A stretch of 15,865 nt of DNA from DATEZO01 sp035255485 (GTDB lineage: Bacteria; Pseudomonadota; Gammaproteobacteria; Burkholderiales; Burkholderiaceae_D), in contig DATEZO010000032.1 in the NCBI GenBank assembly GCA_035255485.1, positions 1 through 15,865 on the forward strand, written 5' to 3'. Positions within the stretch are counted from its first letter, which is position 1. Each line of letters begins with the position of its first letter. A program made the translations under genes and the position numbers. Shown here piece by piece: positions 1 to 7,512 of the stretch. The notes under the pieces were generated by a model. It was not told the origin of the DNA, searched no databases, and saw only the letters and a list, made by a program, of their open reading frames with translations.

Positions 1-1
1 T

Positions 2-928
2 TCATACTTCGTTTGCAATCGCATCCACCGGCGTTTCCAGTGGTGAGCGCTTGACATTGCGCGTATTGTAAAAGGTGGCGGCGCTGCCGCTGATGAGAAT
101 GATACCGATGCCGGCCCAGCTCAGCCAGCCCAGTGCATCACGCCAGAACAGGATGCCCCACAGGCTGGAAAATACGATGCCGGTGTATTGCAGATTGGCG
201 ACCACCAGAGTTTTGCCCAGCCGGTAGGCGCGGGTCATGGCGATTTGCGCCACGGTTGCGCTGACGCCCACGCCCAGCAGCAGCGCGACCCCTTGCGGCG
301 TATGGGCATGCCACACGGTCGGGACGCCGGAAAACATCGGGTTGAACAGCGATCCCAGTACGCCGGCAACTAGGCCCATGATCGAAAAGTAAAACACCAC
401 GCGATATTCCGGCTCGCCCAATTGCCCCAGGCGCCGCACCTGCAGATAGGCAAGCGCCGATAGCATGCCCGACATCAGCGCAATGATGCTGGGCTGCAGT
501 TGATCTGCCTGGAAGGAAGGGCGCAACAGCATCGTCACGCCAATGAAGCTGGCCGTGACGGCAACGGCCAGGCCCCATTCGAAGCGAGTCCGGCCGCGCA
601 GCCAGCCGCCGGCAAACAGGATGAGCGCGAGCCAGACTGGCGACATGTAATTGAGCGTCATGGCCGGCGCCAGGGGGAGCTTGCCGATGGCATAAAACCA
701 CAGCCAGAGCGAGGCCACGCCGACCGCGCCGCGCCACAGGTGCTGCAACGGGAATGCGGTCCTGAAGATGCCGCGACGCAGCCGGATGAAGCTGAACATG
801 AATCCGACGCCCACCATGCCACGGTACATCACGATTTCGGCGGTGGAATAATGATTCGAGGCGAGCTTGACGCACACGCCCATGATGGAGAATAAAAAGC
901 TGGCGAACAGCATCCAGAGAGATTGCAT
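2..928 (-). CDS. EamA/DMT-family permease (drug/metabolite transporter superfamily)
   Basis: The 308-residue protein is almost entirely hydrophobic, with about ten predicted membrane helices in two similar halves. This is the layout of EamA-domain carriers in the inner membrane. The first helix begins at the extreme N-terminus and carries the typical small-residue pattern (FLFSIMGVCVKLA). A conserved-looking MYRG motif lies near residue 34, and the second half has the TRAYRLGKTLVVANLQYTG stretch common to these carriers. The C-terminal tail is short and polar. Family members export or import metabolites such as amino acids or nucleosides, but the substrate cannot be read from sequence. The ATG at 928 has no clear ribosome-binding site, yet it is the only start that keeps helix 1 whole. 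The gene lies 190 nt downstream of the Rieske gene on the same strand and could be co-transcribed with it. Family call firm; function unknown. Confidence 0.85.
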   Translation of the reverse strand: MQSLWMLFASFLFSIMGVCVKLASNHYSTAEIVMYRGMVGVGFMFSFIRLRRGIFRTAFPLQHLWRGAVGVASLWLWFYAIGKLPLAPAMTLNYMSPVWLALILFAGGWLRGRTRFEWGLAVAVTASFIGVTMLLRPSFQADQLQPSIIALMSGMLSALAYLQVRRLGQLGEPEYRVVFYFSIMGLVAGVLGSLFNPMFSGVPTVWHAHTPQGVALLLGVGVSATVAQIAMTRAYRLGKTLVVANLQYTGIVFSSLWGILFWRDALGWLSWAGIGIILISGSAATFYNTRNVKRSPLETPVDAIANEV

Positions 929-1118
929 GGAAGTAGATATTGAGAGGGGAAACTTGAACCGCAGTGAACAATCCCCGGCGCCTGAAATGCTTCATCACTG
1001 CACCGGGAGTCGCAAAAGAAAACATCCGCCAGGTTGCCCGGTGCTGCCGCGTTTCCGGGTTGACAAGTGTCAGGTTCCAGAGGGGATAAAGGTCTTTTCG
1101 CCGCTGTAAAAATAGCGA
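929..1118. other. intergenic spacer between Rieske gene and EamA transporter
   Basis: This 190-nt non-coding spacer separates two minus-strand genes. It contains a small dyad at 1061-1072 (TGACA-AG-TGTCA), about 135 bp upstream of the transporter start, which could be an operator half-site pair; nothing else supports that. I see no convincing sigma-70 promoter for the transporter and no terminator with a U-tract for the Rieske gene, so read-through is possible. Confidence 0.3.
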
Positions 1119-2219
1119 TCAAACCGCAATCCGCGTCCGGTACCACTCGTGGAAATGCTGCATGCCGTCTTCCATCGGCGACTGGTAGGGGCCGACTTCG
1201 TTGACGCCGCGCTCCAGCAAGATACGGCGTCCGGCATCCATGCGCGAGCCGATTTCATCATCCTCGATACAGGTTTCCATGTAGGCGGCGCGCTCGGCTT
1301 CGACGAATTCGCGCTCGAACAGCACGATTTCTTCCGGATAATAGAATTCGACCACGTTGATGCTTTTCTGTACGCCCTGCGGCCAGACGGTGGAGACGGC
1401 CAGCACATGCGGATACCATTCGATCATGATGTTCGGATACAGCGTCAGCCAGATCGCGCCGTACGGCGGCGCTGCGCCGTTGCGGAACTTGAGCACCTGC
1501 TCCTGCCATTTGCGGTACTTGGGCGAGCCGAAGCGCGACAAGCCGTGATTGACGCCAACCGTCTGCACGCTGTAGCTATCGCCGAATTCCCAGCGCAGGT
1601 CGGCGCAGCTGACGAAACTGCCCAATCCCGGATGGAACGGCTCGACATGGTAATCCTCCAGGTACACCTCGATGAAGGTTTTCCAGTTGTAGTCGCATTG
1701 ATGCACTTCGACGTGGTCCAGCATATAGCCGGAAAAGTCGAGATCGCTGCTCACGCGCACGTTCGCCATGAGGCTGGCGACATCCGTGCCGTTGCGCTCG
1801 AACAGCAGGCCGTTCCAGTGTTGCAGCGGCGTCCTGGACAGGTTCAGGCACGGCGTCTGCTCGAAATGCGGTGCGCCCAGCAGTTCGCCCTTGAGGTCGT
1901 AGGTCCAGCGATGCAGCGGGCAGACAATATTGCTGGAATTGCCGCGCCCATTCAACATCCTGGCCTGGCGATGGCGGCAGACATTGGACAGCAGTTCGAT
2001 GCCGTTCTCGCTGCGCACCAGCATGCGGCCTTCGTTTTCCCAGGCGAGCGTGGCGAAATCGCCATCGTTCGGCACCATCAGTTCATGGCCGACATAGCGC
2101 GGCCCCTGATGGAACAGTTGCCGGATTTCCTGCTTTAAAAGTGATTCGTCAAAATAGACGCTGACCGGAAGTTGCGCGCTGGAGCGCGCGAGCTCGGCGA
2201 AATGAACCAGATCGGACAT
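1119..2219 (-). CDS. Rieske [2Fe-2S] oxygenase, alpha-subunit type
   Basis: The gene encodes a 366-residue soluble oxygenase. Residues about 40-140 form a Rieske domain with the ligand set C81-x-H83 and C100-x2-H103. Residues about 170-366 form the SRPBCC catalytic domain with mononuclear-iron ligands H191 and H196 in YHVEPFHPG, preceded by the usual NWK motif. The residue three before H191, which in naphthalene dioxygenase is the bridging Asp205, is Glu188 here, as in carnitine/choline-type Rieske monooxygenases. No ferredoxin, reductase or beta subunit lies nearby, so electrons must come from elsewhere. I chose the ATG at 2219 because a G-rich Shine-Dalgarno stretch lies just upstream on the minus strand. 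The longer in-frame start at 2282 has no ribosome-binding site. The substrate is unknown; aromatic or quaternary-amine compounds are both possible. Confidence 0.85.
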   Translation of the reverse strand: MSDLVHFAELARSSAQLPVSVYFDESLLKQEIRQLFHQGPRYVGHELMVPNDGDFATLAWENEGRMLVRSENGIELLSNVCRHRQARMLNGRGNSSNIVCPLHRWTYDLKGELLGAPHFEQTPCLNLSRTPLQHWNGLLFERNGTDVASLMANVRVSSDLDFSGYMLDHVEVHQCDYNWKTFIEVYLEDYHVEPFHPGLGSFVSCADLRWEFGDSYSVQTVGVNHGLSRFGSPKYRKWQEQVLKFRNGAAPPYGAIWLTLYPNIMIEWYPHVLAVSTVWPQGVQKSINVVEFYYPEEIVLFEREFVEAERAAYMETCIEDDEIGSRMDAGRRILLERGVNEVGPYQSPMEDGMQHFHEWYRTRIAV

Positions 2220-2317
2220 CCCCACCCCCCAAATGTGTTGCGCCAACCCAAGAGAGAAAGAATCCGCAAAAACTGTATTCAAACGTGATGAAACGGCAAT
2301 TTTGGACAGGATCAGTG

Positions 2318-2323
2318 ATTATA
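2318..2323 (-). promoter_or_regulatory. candidate -10 box (TATAAT) for the Rieske gene
   Basis: The minus strand reads a perfect TATAAT here, inside GGTATAATCACTG. The -35 region at the right distance is poor (TTCGTG with a 17-nt spacer), so the promoter may need an activator. Transcription would start near 2311 and leave a leader of about 90 nt before the ATG at 2219. Confidence 0.35.
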
Positions 2324-2523
2324 CCTTACCCATCATTGCGCACGAATAAGCCCTGGCAAGCTAATGGCCACAGTTTGCCTTGAGCCTGCGTAAAATGGAA
2401 ATAACGGCATGATAACCATTCTTGATTGGTATATCGAAGCAGTTAGCTTGTTTTCAAGGTTGATATGTGGATATGCAGGCCCTTTTCCTGGCAATATCCG
2501 GCGCAGGACATGCTTGTGTTTTA

Positions 2524-2553
2524 CTGACCCTGGAAGATAGTTTGTTCTAAAAT
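2524..2553 (+). promoter_or_regulatory. candidate sigma-70 promoter of the xseB-ispA-dxs-folE2 operon
   Basis: CTGACC (2524-2529; four of six bases match TTGACA) is followed after 18 nt by TAAAAT (2548-2553; five of six match TATAAT). The predicted start near 2560 gives a short leader of about 20 nt before xseB. The same 12-base string TAAAATAACGGG occurs again at 7246-7257. Confidence 0.45.
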
Positions 2554-2581
2554 AACGGGCTACACTTGAAATTGGGTTGTT

Positions 2582-2848
2582 ATGTCAAAAAAACCGGCAT
2601 CTGAACCGGCATCTGCGGTGGCGCCCGCCTCATTCGAAGAGGCGATGGCCGAACTGGCGCAACTGGTCGAGCAAATGGAAACGGGGGAATTGTCGCTGGA
2701 GGCGTCCGTCGCCGCCTACCGGCGCGGCTCCGAACTGGTGAAATTCTGCGCTGCCCAGCTCGACAAGGTGGAAAGCCAGGTCAAGATACTCGAAGGCGAC
2801 ATGCTCAAGCCGTTTACCGCAGAAGGTGCGGGCGAGGCGGGCCAATGA
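2582..2848 (+). CDS. xseB: exodeoxyribonuclease VII small subunit
   Basis: The 88-residue protein matches XseB, the small subunit that assembles in several copies on XseA to form exonuclease VII, which degrades single-stranded DNA to oligonucleotides. The diagnostic helical hairpin runs from about residue 18 to 70: SFEEAMAELAQLVEQME, then GELSLEASVAAYRRGSEL, then a coiled-coil-like segment ending KVESQVKIL. The first 17 residues are a low-complexity Ala/Pro/Ser leader, normal for this family. The length is typical (about 70-95 residues). xseA is not in the window, which is usual because the two genes are often unlinked. The stop codon overlaps the ispA start in an ATGA, so translation is probably coupled. 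The Shine-Dalgarno sequence is weak (GGG about 6 nt upstream). Confidence 0.95.
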   Translation: MSKKPASEPASAVAPASFEEAMAELAQLVEQMETGELSLEASVAAYRRGSELVKFCAAQLDKVESQVKILEGDMLKPFTAEGAGEAGQ

Positions 2849-3738
2849 CGGCCAGGGTTGCGTTTAATGTCTGGATGGCATCGATCCAGGCGGTGGTCGA
2901 GCCGGCGCTGGCGGCGTATTTGCCGGATGCGGCCGAGATGCCGGCCGGCTTGCATGCCGCGATGCGTTACGCGACGCTGGATGGCGGCAAGCGGATGCGT
3001 CCGCTGCTGGTGTTCGCCGCCGGCGAATTGTTTGAGGCTGGTCAGGATGCGCTGACGCGTGCCGCCGTAGCAATGGAAATGATGCATGCGTATTCGCTGG
3101 TGCATGACGATATGCCATGCATGGATGACGACGCATTGCGGCGCGGCAAACCTACCGTGCATGTGAAATATGGCGAGGCGACCGCCTTGCTGGCAGGGGA
3201 TGCGCTGCAGGCGCAGGCGTTCCTGGTGCTGGCGGACGGCGACGGCGATGCGGCGCGCAAGCTTGGAATGGTGCGTTTGCTGGCGCGTGCGGCGGGCCCG
3301 GTCGGCATGTGCGGCGGGCAGGCAATCGACCTGGCCAGTGTCGGTTGCACCTTGTCGCTGGCCGAACTGGAGCGGATGCATCGCCTGAAAACCGGTGCGC
3401 TGTTGCGCGCTTCGGTGTTGCTGGGTGCGCTGTGCGGCAAGGTCCTGTCCGAGGCCGAGACCGCTGCGCTGGATGCGTATGCGCATGCGATCGGCCTGGC
3501 TTTTCAGGTGGTCGATGATGTGCTGGACGCGACCGCGGATTCGGTTACGCTCGGCAAGACGGCGGGCAAGGATGCGGCGGACAATAAGCCGACCTACGTC
3601 TCGATTCTCGGCTTGCAGGAGTCGCGGCTGTTGGCGCAAAAGCTGTGCCGCGATGCGGCTCTGGCGATTGCGCCGTTCGGCGATCGGGCCCGTCGGCTGC
3701 ACGAACTGGCGGAGCTGATCGTGCAGCGGAAATCCTGA
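2845..3738 (+). CDS. ispA: (2E,6E)-farnesyl diphosphate synthase
   Basis: The 297-residue cytosolic prenyltransferase condenses IPP with DMAPP and then GPP to give farnesyl diphosphate, the precursor of ubiquinone side chains, undecaprenyl phosphate and hopanoids. The first aspartate-rich motif (DDMPCMDDD, about residue 91) is followed by LRRGKPT, and the second (DDVLD, about residue 223) is intact. GGKRMRP near residue 48 binds the IPP diphosphate. The two extra residues inside the first DDxxxxD motif are characteristic of bacterial FPP synthases. The length is normal. The gene overlaps xseB by 4 nt, has a GAGG-type ribosome site inside xseB, and lies 90 nt ahead of dxs. The xseB-ispA-dxs order is widespread in proteobacteria. 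Confidence 0.95.
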   Translation: MTARVAFNVWMASIQAVVEPALAAYLPDAAEMPAGLHAAMRYATLDGGKRMRPLLVFAAGELFEAGQDALTRAAVAMEMMHAYSLVHDDMPCMDDDALRRGKPTVHVKYGEATALLAGDALQAQAFLVLADGDGDAARKLGMVRLLARAAGPVGMCGGQAIDLASVGCTLSLAELERMHRLKTGALLRASVLLGALCGKVLSEAETAALDAYAHAIGLAFQVVDDVLDATADSVTLGKTAGKDAADNKPTYVSILGLQESRLLAQKLCRDAALAIAPFGDRARRLHELAELIVQRKS

Positions 3739-3828
3739 ACCAGTGCTGCTGGCATCCGTCTTGCCATCGCCGGCGGCTCCCTGAGAGCAGGTGCGGGCGG
3801 AAAAATGCGGTCGAAGTTAAAGGGTTTT

Positions 3829-5697
3829 ATGGAATTGCTGAACAAGATTAACGAACCATCCGATCTGCGCCGCCTGTCGCGCGCGCAACTGGAGCCGCTG
3901 GCGGAAGAGTTGCGCACGTTTCTGCTCGATTCGGTATCGAAGACCGGCGGTCATCTGTCGTCCAACCTGGGTACGGTCGAACTGACAATCGCGCTGCATT
4001 ACGTATTCAATACGCCGGACGATCGCATCGTATGGGATGTCGGGCATCAGACTTATTCGCACAAGATCCTGACCGGCCGGCGCGACCGGATGCCGACGCT
4101 GCGCCAGCTCGACGGCATGTCCGGCTTTCCGCGCCGCGGCGAGAGTGAATATGACACCTTCGGCACCGCGCATTCCTCGACCTCGATTTCGGCTGCGCTC
4201 GGCATGGCGCTGGCCGCCAAAATCAAGGGCGAAAACCGGCATGCGATTGCCGTGATCGGCGACGGTGCGATGACTGCCGGCATGGCGTTCGAGGCGCTGA
4301 ACAATGCCGGCGTGCACGAAGACATCAACCTGCTGGTGATCCTGAACGATAACGACATGTCGATCTCGCCGCCGGTCGGGGCCCTGAACCGTTACCTGGC
4401 GCGCCTGATGTCGGGCCAGTTCTACGCCACCGCAAAGAATGTCGGCAAGTCGGTGCTACCCGGCCCGATGCTGGAGCTGGCCAAGCGTCTTGAGGAACAT
4501 GCGAAAGGCATGGTGGTGCCGGCCACGATGTTCGAGGAATTCGGATTCAATTACATCGGCCCGATCGATGGTCATGACCTCGATTCGCTGATCCCGACCC
4601 TGCAGAATCTGAAAAACCTGAAGGGACCGCAATTCCTGCATGTGGTCACGAAAAAGGGCCAGGGCTACAAGCTGGCCGAGGCCGACCCGGTGCTATACCA
4701 CGGCCCCGGCAAGTTCAACCCGGCCGAAGGCATCAAGCCGGCCGCCGCCGGCAAGCTGACGTATACGCAGGTATTCGGCGACTGGCTGTGCGACATGGGC
4801 GCGCAGGATCAGCGCCTGATCGGCATTACGCCGGCCATGCGCGAAGGCTCGGGAATGGTCGAGTTCGAACAGCGCTTTCCGGACCGCTATCATGATGTCG
4901 GCATCGCCGAGCAGCATGCCGTCACGTTTGCCGCCGGCCTGGCGTGCGAAGGATTGAAGCCGGTAGTGGCGATTTATTCCACCTTCCTGCAGCGCGCCTA
5001 CGATCAACTGATTCACGATGTCGCACTGCAAAATCTGGACGTTACCTTCGCGCTGGATCGTGCCGGCCTGGTGGGTGCGGATGGCGCAACCCACGCCGGC
5101 AATTACGACATGGCGTACCTGCGCTGCATTCCGAACATGGTGGTGATGGCTGCGTCGGACGAAAACGAGTGCCGCCGGATGCTGTCCACCGCTTTCCAAT
5201 ATAATGGTCCCGCCGCGGTGCGCTATCCGCGCGGTGCCGGTGTCGGTGCTGTAGTGGAAAGAGAACTGACGACGATTGCGCTGGGCAAGGGCGAAATCCG
5301 GCGCAACGGAAATGGCATTGCGCTACTGGCATTTGGCACCATGCTTGCTCCCGCGCTGGCTGCAGCGGTTGATCTGGACGCCACGGTCGCCAACATGCGC
5401 TTCGTCAAGCCGCTGGATATCGAACTGGTCAGGCAATTGGCGGAAACCCACGACGCGCTGGTGACGATCGAAGAAGGCGCGATCATGGGTGGCGCGGGTT
5501 CCGCGGTGGCCGAAGCGCTGGCCGCAGCGGGCATCGTCAAGCCGATGCTGCATCTGGGGCTGCCGGACAGATTTATCGATCATGGCGACGCGGCCACGCT
5601 GCTGGCGGCATGCGGCCTGGATGCCAAAGGCATTGTTGCATCGGTCAGGCAACGTTTCGATAAGGGCGAACCGCGCCTGGTCGTCAACAATCTTTAA
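3829..5697 (+). CDS. dxs: 1-deoxy-D-xylulose-5-phosphate synthase
   Basis: The 622-residue thiamine-diphosphate enzyme makes DXP from pyruvate and glyceraldehyde-3-phosphate, the first step of the MEP pathway to IPP/DMAPP. The N-terminal domain carries the SSNLGTVELTIALHYVF segment with the active-site His just before it (H42). It also has the ThDP motif GDG at 144-146 followed by NDNDMSIS near 173-180. The middle transketolase-like domain has the catalytic Glu in GIAEQHAVTFAAG, then DRAGLVGADGATHAG. The C-terminal domain is complete. An in-frame ATG at 3805 would add eight residues. I prefer 3829 because AAAGGG lies 4 nt upstream and because relatives start with a short MxLL leader, but the longer start also has a GGCGG upstream. 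The gene sits in the ispA operon. Confidence 0.95.
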   Translation: MELLNKINEPSDLRRLSRAQLEPLAEELRTFLLDSVSKTGGHLSSNLGTVELTIALHYVFNTPDDRIVWDVGHQTYSHKILTGRRDRMPTLRQLDGMSGFPRRGESEYDTFGTAHSSTSISAALGMALAAKIKGENRHAIAVIGDGAMTAGMAFEALNNAGVHEDINLLVILNDNDMSISPPVGALNRYLARLMSGQFYATAKNVGKSVLPGPMLELAKRLEEHAKGMVVPATMFEEFGFNYIGPIDGHDLDSLIPTLQNLKNLKGPQFLHVVTKKGQGYKLAEADPVLYHGPGKFNPAEGIKPAAAGKLTYTQVFGDWLCDMGAQDQRLIGITPAMREGSGMVEFEQRFPDRYHDVGIAEQHAVTFAAGLACEGLKPVVAIYSTFLQRAYDQLIHDVALQNLDVTFALDRAGLVGADGATHAGNYDMAYLRCIPNMVVMAASDENECRRMLSTAFQYNGPAAVRYPRGAGVGAVVERELTTIALGKGEIRRNGNGIALLAFGTMLAPALAAAVDLDATVANMRFVKPLDIELVRQLAETHDALVTIEEGAIMGGAGSAVAEALAAAGIVKPMLHLGLPDRFIDHGDAATLLAACGLDAKGIVASVRQRFDKGEPRLVVNNL

Positions 5698-5753
5698 CAG
5701 AAAGCCGGGCTGTCATCATGCAGCGGCCTGGCGATCATCATATAGGCAATGCA

Positions 5754-6572
5754 ATGAACTCCCGCGATTTCAACCGCACCACCATTCCCGATGTGCAAAG
5801 CGCGGTTGATACCCGCCGACTCTCGATCCAGCGCGTCGGCGTCAAGGGCGTGCGCTATCCGATCACGGTGAAAACCAGCACCGGCGTGCTGCCCACGATC
5901 GGCGCATGGAACATGTATGTGCATCTGCCGGAAGAGAAAAAAGGCACGCACATGTCGCGCTTCATTGCGCTGCTCGACGATAATCGCGCGCCGCTGGACG
6001 TCAACCGGTTCGCCGTCCTGATGCGCAAGATGGTGAAGCTGCTGGAAGCCGATGCCGGCCGCATCGAACTGTCATTTCCGTATTTCATCAACAAGGCCGC
6101 GCCCGTATCCGGAGTCGAAAGCCTGATGGATTACGAAGTCGGCATGACTGGGGACATCCGGCAGGATGTCCTGGAAATCACGCTCAAGGTGCTGGTGCCG
6201 GTCACCAGCCTGTGTCCATGCTCGAAAAAGATTTCCGCGTATGGCGCGCATAACCAGCGTTCGCACATTACGGTCAGCGCGGTCCTGGACGGCGATTTGC
6301 CGATCGAGGAACTGATCACGAAAATCGAGGCGCAGGCATCGTGCGAGCTATACGGCCTGCTGAAGCGCCCGGACGAAAAATACGTGACCGAGCGCGCCTA
6401 CGACAATCCGAAATTTGTCGAGGATCTGGTGCGCGACGTGGCCGGCATGCTGAATGCGGAACAGCGGATTGTCGCCTACACGCTGGAAGCCGAGAATTTC
6501 GAGTCGATCCATAATCATTCGGCGTACGCGCTGATTGAATTCGACAAGCGGGTGAAACCGGCATTGGCCTGA
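5754..6572 (+). CDS. folE2: GTP cyclohydrolase FolE2 (type IB)
   Basis: The 272-residue enzyme converts GTP to 7,8-dihydroneopterin triphosphate, the entry step of tetrahydrofolate synthesis and also of queuosine precursors. The FolE2 signature TSLCPCSKKIS contains the key Cys154, and His166 in YGAHNQRSH is spaced as expected for the metal-ligand pair. The N-terminus IPDVQSAVDTRRLSIQRVGV is typical. Start choice: ATG 5754 has AGG 7 nt upstream and gives the usual MNSRDFN N-terminus; an upstream ATG at 5718 would add twelve unrelated residues. The gene is 56 nt after dxs and is probably the last gene of the xseB operon. Type IB enzymes tolerate metals other than zinc and are sometimes zinc-regulated. 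I see no Zur-like operator here and the gene appears to be expressed constitutively with dxs. Confidence 0.94.
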   Translation: MNSRDFNRTTIPDVQSAVDTRRLSIQRVGVKGVRYPITVKTSTGVLPTIGAWNMYVHLPEEKKGTHMSRFIALLDDNRAPLDVNRFAVLMRKMVKLLEADAGRIELSFPYFINKAAPVSGVESLMDYEVGMTGDIRQDVLEITLKVLVPVTSLCPCSKKISAYGAHNQRSHITVSAVLDGDLPIEELITKIEAQASCELYGLLKRPDEKYVTERAYDNPKFVEDLVRDVAGMLNAEQRIVAYTLEAENFESIHNHSAYALIEFDKRVKPALA

Positions 6573-6681
6573 ATCTCGCCATGTAAAAAATATCCGTGAT
6601 TTGCGGCTGATGGTGCGTTGTGCGGCCAGCGTAAAATGGAACGTGTGTCAATTCGAGGACATTCGTGACGGGCGGCGCAAA

Positions 6682-7158
6682 ATGCATCGCAGAAAGCATG
6701 TGTTCACGCTCTTGTTTGCGGTCTCTGCCGGAATGGCGGCGGCGCAAGGGGCAATGGCGGACCCGGAAATCGCGAGCTTCGCGTTCGTGCAGGAAGATGG
6801 CACGCTGAAGATGGCCGGGCATCTGATTCACCTCTACGGCATTTACATTCCACCAACCGGGCAGACTTGTTATACCTTCATCCGGCCCGCGCCATGCGGG
6901 CCAAGAGCGGCCTTGGCACTGGATTTCAAGATCTCGGGCGATTTCGTGCACTGCATGCCGAAAACCACCAACCCCGATGGCAGTATCACGGCCAGTTGCA
7001 GCATGGGAAATGAAGACCTGAGCCTATGGATGCTGCAGCGGGGATGGGCAGTGGCCTTACCTGAAGCGCCCTTCGAATACGCTACGGCAGAACGCATTGC
7101 CCGATCAAAGGGAATTGGCATCTGGGGCATCCCGGTCGATGCCATCCGACATAGATGA
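6682..7158 (+). CDS. exported SNase-like (thermonuclease-fold) protein lacking catalytic residues
   Basis: The 158-residue protein has a Sec signal peptide (basic MHRRKH, hydrophobic stretch about 7-21, likely cleavage after A26 in GAMA|DPE). The mature part follows the staphylococcal-nuclease OB-fold pattern. A glycine-rich strand is followed by HLIHLYGIYIPP, aligned with the FRLLLVDTPE core of SNase. The C-terminal block LSLWMLQRGWAVA...AERIARSKGIGIWG matches the final helix region. By this alignment catalytic Arg35, Asp40 and Glu43 are replaced by His50, Tyr55 and Pro58, and no Arg87 equivalent is seen, so nuclease activity is doubtful. Four mature cysteines (63, 72, 91, 106) could pair in the periplasm. 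The ATG at 6682 starts exactly at the signal peptide; a TTG at 6601 would place 27 unlikely residues before it. The role is unknown. Confidence 0.75.
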   Translation: MHRRKHVFTLLFAVSAGMAAAQGAMADPEIASFAFVQEDGTLKMAGHLIHLYGIYIPPTGQTCYTFIRPAPCGPRAALALDFKISGDFVHCMPKTTNPDGSITASCSMGNEDLSLWMLQRGWAVALPEAPFEYATAERIARSKGIGIWGIPVDAIRHR

Positions 7159-7512
7159 CGATCGTCGGCAAGTCGTGCCAGAGGCCTTCGATCAGATGCC
7201 ATCGAAAAGTGGCCCGCTCTTGCAATGGATATCTTCCACGCCACGTAAAATAACGGGAGTATATGTGAAAAAATATAAGAATTCGCAATGGGAATGCGGT
7301 ACATGAAAAATACAGGGTGGGTGTATAAATAAGGCGGCAACATGCCTCATGACGTTGAAAAGGCAGGAAGTGAAGGGCCCAACCCGTAATGGATAGATGA
7401 TTGTCAAGAAAACACCAATTCTTTGGAACTTGTGTGTCAAGAATTTATCGGATTGCTATTCTTTTGCACCATTCTTTCTTGTTCAAACTGCAGCATTCAT
7501 CGAGGACACATC
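7159..7512. promoter_or_regulatory. 354-nt AT-rich intergenic region upstream of the DUF4142 gene
   Basis: No gene is supported here. The region is clearly more AT-rich than its neighbours. It contains a perfect 10-bp palindrome right at the end of the preceding gene (GACGATCGTC, 7157-7166), a TAAAATAACGGG string at 7246-7257 without a good -35, and the promoter candidates for the next gene near 7425-7462. A small RNA starting near 7260 is conceivable, but I see no terminator to support one. Confidence 0.4.
7425..7452 (+). promoter_or_regulatory. candidate ECF/sigma-E-type promoter of the DUF4142-cupredoxin pair
   Basis: GGAACTT (7425-7431), 16 nt, then TCGGA (7448-7452) fits the sigma-E/ECF pattern GGAACTT-N16-TCnnA. 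Transcription would start about 7459, leaving a leader of roughly 54 nt before the ATG at 7513. An overlapping weaker sigma-70 alternative is GTGTCA (7434-7439), 17 nt, then TATTCT (7457-7462) with an extended-10 TG. Both may be used. Confidence 0.45.

Larger units (their letters stand above)
2220..2581. promoter_or_regulatory. divergent intergenic region, Rieske gene versus xseB operon
   Basis: This 362-nt AT-richer region contains no credible gene. It must carry promoters for both directions, and the best candidates are listed separately. A further TAAAAT hexamer at 2391-2396 (plus strand) lacks a convincing -35 element. I see no riboswitch-like or tRNA-like structure. Confidence 0.5.

Noticed and set aside
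1060..1090. TTGACA followed by GATAAA on the plus strand
   Set aside because: The spacer is 19 nt and there is no plus-strand gene downstream, only the antisense of the Rieske gene.
6638..6667. GGAACGT upstream of the SNase-like gene as a second ECF promoter
   Set aside because: The nearest TC-type -10 is 18 nt away and the -35 deviates, so it does not match the GGAACTT-N16-TC pattern.
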